Assembly: GCA_028455995.1 (NCBI GenBank) | Contig: JABELC010000005.1 | Span: 992,001-1,056,000 of the forward strand | From: Scleromitrula shiraiana | Lineage: Eukaryota; Ascomycota; Leotiomycetes; Helotiales; Sclerotiniaceae | Direction: 5' to 3' | DNA: 64,000 nt | Shown: positions 57,876-64,000 of the stretch, piece after piece | Numbering within the stretch: the stretch's first letter is position 1 | How the letters are laid out: every line of letters starts with the position of its first letter | The notes under the pieces: model-generated | Told to the model about the DNA's origin: nothing | Seen by the model: the letters and a program-made list of their open reading frames with translations, nothing else | Databases searched by the model: none | Made by a program: the position numbers and the translations under genes

Positions 57876-60800
57876 ATGCGTCCGCTTTCTTTTTCTCTGC
57901 TGCCGCTCATGGCTGGCATTGCAGCAGTCAATGCTCAGTCGACGGTAACACTTTATTCAACAATCTGGCGTTATAGAATCTCTATCGTTCCCGAATATAC
58001 AACTACAACCGAGACTGTGTGGTCAATCGTTACTTATAGTAAACCAGTCGATCATACTGTATATCAACCATACACAGAATATAGACGAGGGAGAACTACA
58101 ACAGTCACTGGTAAGCAAAGATATAATTCCAGATACATATATTATGAGCTCACGATGAATAGGCGCACCCACAGCTACTACTACGGTCACAGTTACAGTA
58201 AATAATGCACAGTCAAGCAATCCTCCCGTTACCCCTGAGCCAACAACCACAGAGGCGCCAGAGACTGAACCCGGCGCTGAGTCGACTGGAACTGGTATTC
58301 CACCGATCAATAACGTTGTTTCTGGTACCACGCAAACTCCAGAGGAATCTAGTACTGAGGTAATTCCAATAGTGACACCTGTGGGCTCCACAACGGAGAT
58401 TGTGGAAACACAACAACCTACTGGAGAACCGACAGGGACTGTCGAAACTGAAGGACCCAATCCTACCTCAACTGGGAGTGTAGGAACAGAGCAGCCAGTA
58501 GCAGGCTCTACAGCAACTGTAGGAACAGAACAGCCAGTAGCAGGCTCTACAGCAACTGTTGGAACAGAACAGCCTGCAACAGGGACAAACACGGTTGTGG
58601 AAACCGAGGAGCCTACTCAAGTTAACACGTCGGAAAATCCCAATAGCACAGAAGGACCTTCAGAATCGTCTACCGGTATTCCGCCAATTGGCAATATAGT
58701 ATCGGGATCAACAACTGCTTCATCACCAGGAGAAGAACCTACAGTTACTGAGCCGATAAACACGGAGGAACCACCAAATCCTACATCTACTCAGATTGCT
58801 GGTACTGGGGAGCCTAACGCTGCGTCAACTCAAACGGTCAACACTGAAGAGCCAGCTTCCACAACTACTGAGAATCCTATCAATACAGAAGAGCCTAATC
58901 CTACAACTACCGAAGCAGCATCGACTGAAATAACTGGAATCAGTACTCAACTACCTGCTGGTAGCTCAAATCCAATTATTGGTTCATCTGATCTAACAAC
59001 TACTGAAGCCCCTTCAGAATCATCAACCGGAATACCACCCATCAATAATGTTGTTTCAGGATCAACTACTACTGTAGAACCTGCCGAGTCGACAACCACT
59101 GAAGGACCTGTGAATACTGAAGAGCCTCAAACAACCACCACAGGAACCGTCGAAATCGTGAATCCTGAAAGCACAACTGCGGAGCCAACTCAGCAGGGCA
59201 CAACTACTGAAGGAGCGGTGAATACTGTAGAGCCCCAAGGAACAAGCACAGGTCTGGCCACTACTGTTGAAATTGTTAACCCGGAAAGTACCACAGGAGG
59301 GACAGCCGAGCAGACAACTACCGAAGCACCTGTGAACACCGAAGAGCCTCAAGCAACCACTACAGGAACCGAGCCAGCTACCACCGTCGAAATTGTCAAT
59401 CCCGAAAGTACAACAGAAGCGCCTCAGCCGGGTACAACCACCGAAGGTTCCTCGGAATCATCGACAGGCATACCACCTATTAACAACATAGTTTCTGGAT
59501 CAACAACTATTGGGGAGGCGGAACCAACAACCACTCAAGGGCCTGCAAACACTGAAGAGCCTCAGCAAACGACTACTGAATCGCCTGTGAATACTGTGGA
59601 ACCTCAAGGAACGAGCGCAGGTCTCGCCACGACCGTTGAAATTAGCAATCCGGAAAGTACTACTGGGGCACCAGCTGAGCAGACTAGTGAGACAGGAGCC
59701 CCTGAGCCTACAACAACTGGTACAGGTATCCCACCAATCAACAACATAGTTTCGGGATCGTCTACATTTGGCCAAGAGCCGGAAACAACTTCAGCTCCAT
59801 CAACGACAACAGTTCATCCCACTAGTACAAACATATACAGCTTTAACTGTGCATCTATCCCGACAGCATTCAGAGTAGTTGTTGAGGAGGCTGGTAAGCC
59901 TATACAATATTTGTCTCAACAAAACTACCCTGATTATGGTGAAGATGAATCTCTTTGGGGTTATGATACACTACCGATTGTTTCATCTCTATCACAAGCT
60001 TCACACTTCAGAATTGGATCAGGTAGTACATTTGCTGGTATTCATAGAGCTAGCAATTCAATCGTACCGATTAGTGCTGCTGTAAGAGTAAACAATCTGG
60101 GCAATTCTCCCGTTCAGCTCTATTCCCCCAACCATATTTCAGGAGATATGAGACAATACATAGCAACTATTAATGGACAATGTCGAATCGGGCTCGATGT
60201 TCCTCCATCTGGAGCCAATATTTTGGCACAATGCGGTGGCGTATTGAACGTTTTGACACCAGCAAAGAGGTTAGCTAGAGGAAGTTCCTGCAATCGGGTT
60301 AGATTATATGCAATTCCATATGATGGGCCGAACGATTTGAATCCATCTACGGACTTAGTCACAACTCCCGCGCCAACATCCAGCAATGTACCATCTTCAG
60401 TAACACTATCAGCTCCTACAACCTCGTTCACTACTGAAACAGGATGTACTGTTGCGCCATACTTCAAGATTCTCGTGAACGAAACCGGTGAAGCAGCACA
60501 GTATCTGTATGATCCTGTCGCGCTTGGAGACGATGCCCTTGCTTTCACTGATGATTCAGATCAGAGTCTAGTTTTCTCTTTGGCTCCAACCCATCAACTA
60601 CAATTTAATATCATAGATTTCTTTGGCAACCCAGTTCTGTTGGCATCTGAACAAGATGAACATAATGCTGGTAACGAGGCGGTTTACTTCACGACAGCAG
60701 CCAAAATTGCTCAACTTGGTTACCAACCTGTTGTAGCTACTGTCAATTCCGATTGTTCTATTGGCTTGAGATTACCATATAATGCTGCTAGCATCGTACA

Positions 60801-63800
60801 AAAATGTGGAGGCACATTATGGTTACGCTTAGCATCATCACCTGATTGTACCCCTGTCACTCTCTTAATGTTGCCATATAATCCATCTGCCACCGAAACA
60901 GCTCTACCATCACCAACGCCTTTTTTAGTCTAAGTTCGACGAGTTTGGAAAGCCTCACTACTTCAAGTCAATTTCCCTTATCGAACTCGCCTACCACGAG
61001 TGCAATTGAAGTTAGTGTATTGCCAGTATCCAGCTCGTCGATCAATTCGAATCCGTCACCAGCGGCCAGTTCGACTTCTTCTAATGAGGCATTTGGTAGT
61101 GTCTCATTTAATTCCTTTTCTTCTGTATTTACTACTGAAATTGTTACTTCTTTCACAGCTGAACCCACGAATAGCGGAATTCCACCAATCAGCAACGCTG
61201 TATCGGGATCGACTGTTACCTCTGGGCAAAGCTCATCTTCCACACGCATCATCTCACAACCATCGCAAGTACAAATTGTTCCTGTTCCATCAGTCAGCGA
61301 TTCTTCCTATGTAAATCAAGGTTGCTATTTGGATATATACGGCAACGGTTATCCGCTACTTGACGCCGTTGACAACGTAGCCCCAGGTGTTTCTGATACC
61401 GCCCCTCATTGTGTAGAGTATTGTTCAACGTATAAAGAAGGAGGCGCCTATGAATATGCCTTGGTCGAGCCTGGACACTGCTACTGCGCAGACGCCATCG
61501 CTGAAGCGGATCCCACTAGTGATTGCAATTACCAATGTCCAGGCGACACAAGCCAAATATGTGGTGGAAATGGTGCACTTCCAAGGTTTAGGAAGCGTAC
61601 TCCCGTCAATCTTAGGGGTATCCTTTATAAGTTAACACCAAACGCCCTGATTTCATCGGTATCATCCACTGTGGCCCCATCTACACCTGCATTTCCATCT
61701 ACATCTGAAAATACCGCGTTAGCTACTCCATCAACCGTTTCAGAAAGTACACCAATAGAAACTGGTACCGCGTCTGAGACACAGGGAAGTGAAGCTTCCT
61801 CAACTCTTAGCAATGTACCTGCATCATCTACAATCCCTGCTGGTTCCAATTCACCAGGTTCTCAAACTACCCCTATCGACACATCTCTCCCAACTACAAC
61901 ACCGATACAGAATTCTTTGGGTCCCCAGCCCACCGAGGTAGTGTCTACCGAAGTTGGTACACCTATTGAATTTACTAGTACTTCGGAGATTGGCTCAAAT
62001 GTACAAAGTCCATCTCAATCAGTAGGTATTAGCACGGAATCTCAACAAGCCACAGAAAGTAACGGCCCTGCACCATCTACTTCTGGGTCTTCCAATGAAC
62101 AGAGTGGCATCCCTGGACCTACTTCAACAGCATCCGGTGTAGGATTAAGCAACTCAGCATCCGAGGAACCGAGCACACCTATTGCTTCCGTACTTCCATC
62201 ACTTTTCTCGTCTAATACTGTCATCTTGACCGCTGCTAGTTCGTCGGAAGCTTCGAGTAACCAACCCGCATCGACAGAAGCCCCATCTGCGTCCTTTAGC
62301 TCCGGATTTATTGCTCCATCCGAAACAAATATCATACCTCAATCCTCACCCAGCATTAGCGGCAATCAAGAGGTCTCTACTACAGCCGCACCTCAAAGCT
62401 CTCTCGAGCCCGGAAGTTCTGCTGTGCTATCAGCAAGTGGAGAGATTAGCAGCGCCTTGTCTCACCCTTCAGGCTCAATTCCTGCTTCAGTTACGGGATC
62501 ATTTGAGTCCACGCTTCCTGTTATTGCAACCAACTCGGTGCAATCTCCAGCCTCTTCATCTTTCGCTTTCAATAGTGAATCCGCGAACACTGAAACGCAA
62601 AGTGGTACAGCTGTCGCCACGGAGACATTCATCACGCCTATCCCGCCTTCAAATTTTCCCGAAGCTTCAAGTAGTGGACTTTCAGCGCCGTTGAGTGGAT
62701 CTCAGCTTTTGACGTCGACAGCCGAAGCATCTGGCAGCGCTTCCTCGGTGCCATTGGGTGCATCCCAAGGTCTGTCATCGGCGATTGCCGAACCAAGTAA
62801 TGGAATAACTAGTACCGCAGCACTGTTAAGTGAATCTCAACCACTGTCATCGGGTACTCCAGCTTCTTTGACCGGATCTCAGATCTTGCCATCGACAGTT
62901 GAAGCATCAAACAGTGAAGTTACTGGTATTTCGGCATCTCCCACTGAGTTCTTGTCATCTACAACTGAAGTATCAAGTGGTGAGGTTACTGGTACCGGTA
63001 TTCCGCCTACTGATAATCACGTTTCTGGGACGTCTTTTACTAGTTCTGGATCCGAGTCATCTACTCTCCAGAGCTTCGAACCATCATCCGGCATTGGAGC
63101 CAGCGCAACAATTTCGGAAAGTGGTATTCCATCTTTCACGCCATTCAGTGAATCTGGGGCTAGTAGTACATTTATATTGCCTCAATCATCTGGTACAAAT
63201 AGCGAGATCGTTCAGCCAACCGTTTCTGCAGCCCCCAGCTCGAATCTTGTATCTTCTCAACCCGAATCCACTGGCAATTCAATTGCTTTGTCGACGACGG
63301 GAATTAGTCAAGAGCAGAGTGCACTACCATCCAAACTTTCTAGTGGGGCTTCTATAAGCATTTTCGAAAGCTCAACGGAAGTATTGAGTGGAACTTTGAC
63401 TCCTAGTACTCCTGAGATATCTAGCTCTGGCAATGCGGCATTCCCAACATCTACAGGACAAGCAAATTCTGCCGTTGTTTCCGAGAGTGCAAGCAATATC
63501 CAAACCCAGTTTACTAGTCCTTCAGAGTCATATTTACTACCAACAGAAAGTGAAAGTGGGTCATTCTTTGCCTCGCCTTCCCAGAGCATATCAGCTGTGA
63601 CAAACTCTTTGGGTGCAACTGTGACATCCTCTGCTGCCAGCTCAACAGACCTCGGTATTTCATCATCTTTGCCATCTTCCGAGGGAGCCAGCTCCATTGA
63701 GGTTTCACCATCTATAGTTGGTAGTGCTTCCGCTACCGTAAGCATTAACCCATCAGAAGGAACTAGCAGTGCACAGCTCGAAGCTTCAACATCCGCATCT

Positions 63801-64000
63801 TTGGAGAATAGTGCATCGCAAACAGAATCATTTGCTGCCACCTTGTCTGCTTCAGGAGCTGAAGCTTCAAATACTCAATTGTCTGCCAGTGAGGTAGCTA
63901 GTACCGCTGGCAACAGTCTTTCTCAATCATCTAGTGGTCAGGAATCATCGGCTGCTGAGAGTACCGGGCAGTCTGGAATTTCCTCAACATTAGCACCTAC
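57876..64000 (+). CDS. Giant Ser/Thr-rich cell-surface protein with WSC domain; frame interrupted, partial at window end
   Basis: Exons 57876-58110 and 58163-60933, then a -1 frame from about 60922 that is open to the edge. The N-terminus is a signal peptide (MRPLSFSLLPLMAGIAAVNA). A Thr/Ser/Pro/Glu-rich mucin-like region with EEP/TTTE units follows, then two ~150-residue modules that look like tandem copies. One starts at CASIPTAFRVVVEEAG (59852) and ends in CNRVRLYAIPYD; the other starts at CTVAPYFKILVNETGEA and ends in CTPVTLLMLPY. Beyond the break a cysteine-rich WSC domain (NQGCYLDIYG, HCVEYC, GHCYCAD, CNYQC, ICGG) is followed by ~800 Ser-rich residues. The motif TGIPPINNxVSGS occurs five times before and twice after the break. 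WSC proteins bind wall polysaccharide or sense wall stress. The whole is probably O-mannosylated; the C-terminal anchor lies outside the window. Confidence 0.8.
60921..60933 (+). other. T-TTT-TTA heptamer and frame break in the mucin-like gene
   Basis: The upstream frame reads CCT TTT TTA GTC TAA. The six-T run plus A forms the heptamer of classical -1 frameshift sites, and slipping back one base continues as TTT TTT AGT CTA into the downstream frame. Bases 60933-60939 (AGTTCGA) can pair with 60981-60987 (TCGAACT). A seventh T in the run would join the frames equally well. Confidence 0.6.

Noticed and set aside
58023..58592. 189-codon minus-strand open frame rich in Val and Ser
   Set aside because: It is the antisense of the repetitive Thr/Pro/Glu mucin region.

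Overview
The window is nuclear DNA of a filamentous ascomycete. The evidence is short 47-135 bp GT-AG introns with CTAAC/CTAAT-like branch points, GPI-anchored cell-wall enzymes (a GH76 mannanase and a CBM18-GH16 transglycosylase), a WSC/mucin-like surface protein, fungal STAND (NLR-like) remains, and very microsatellite-rich spacers. Overall style suggests Leotiomycetes, perhaps Sclerotiniaceae (Botrytis/Sclerotinia/Monilinia), but that placement is a guess. All splice sites were read by eye from GT/AG signals, reading-frame continuity and protein family memory; no search was run.

Layout. 0.5-13 kb is an ordinary gene-dense stretch: secreted alpha-galactosidase (GH27 + ricin-type lectin module, +), a PhyH-type Fe(II)/2-oxoglutarate dioxygenase (+), an SRA/YDG-domain protein (-), a short coiled-coil protein (+), a yeast Xpt1-like purine phosphoribosyltransferase (-) and an HSL-type alpha/beta hydrolase (-). 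13.5-24.3 kb holds a 1168-residue intronless disordered protein (+) and the inositol hexakisphosphate kinase Kcs1 (+), separated by 3 kb of almost continuous microsatellites. 25.9-29.2 kb is a gene graveyard: a CYP52-like cytochrome P450 pseudogene (its haem cysteine codon reads TGA) and a decayed fungal NLR with most of its nucleotide-binding domain deleted. 29.9-32 kb is an Eme1/Mms4-type partner of the Mus81 nuclease.

34-39 kb contains two GPI-type cell-wall enzymes facing each other tail to tail: a GH76 Dfg5/Dcw1-like protein (+) and a CBM18-GH16 Crh2/Utr2-like transglycosylase (-). The next 7.2 kb (38.7-45.9 kb) has no recognisable gene and is packed with short tandem repeats. Two Myb/SANT-type small regulators then lie head to head (46.96 kb on -, 52.5 kb on +) across a further 5.5 kb without a gene. 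54.3-56.6 kb holds an HTD2-like hot-dog dehydratase and a small basic protein. From 57.9 kb to the window edge runs a giant Ser/Thr-rich surface protein with two copies of a cysteine-bearing module and a WSC domain.

The most interesting point is in this last gene. Its reading frame is interrupted once, at a T-TTT-TTA heptamer followed four nucleotides later by a stop. The -1 frame then stays open for more than 3 kb to the window end, has no in-frame ATG, and carries the same repeated peptide motif. This is either a one-base homopolymer indel (error or real lesion) or a -1 frameshift site. Other points are stop-free in-frame introns in the Xpt1 and SRA genes, and the strongly GC-rich last exon of the GH76 gene.
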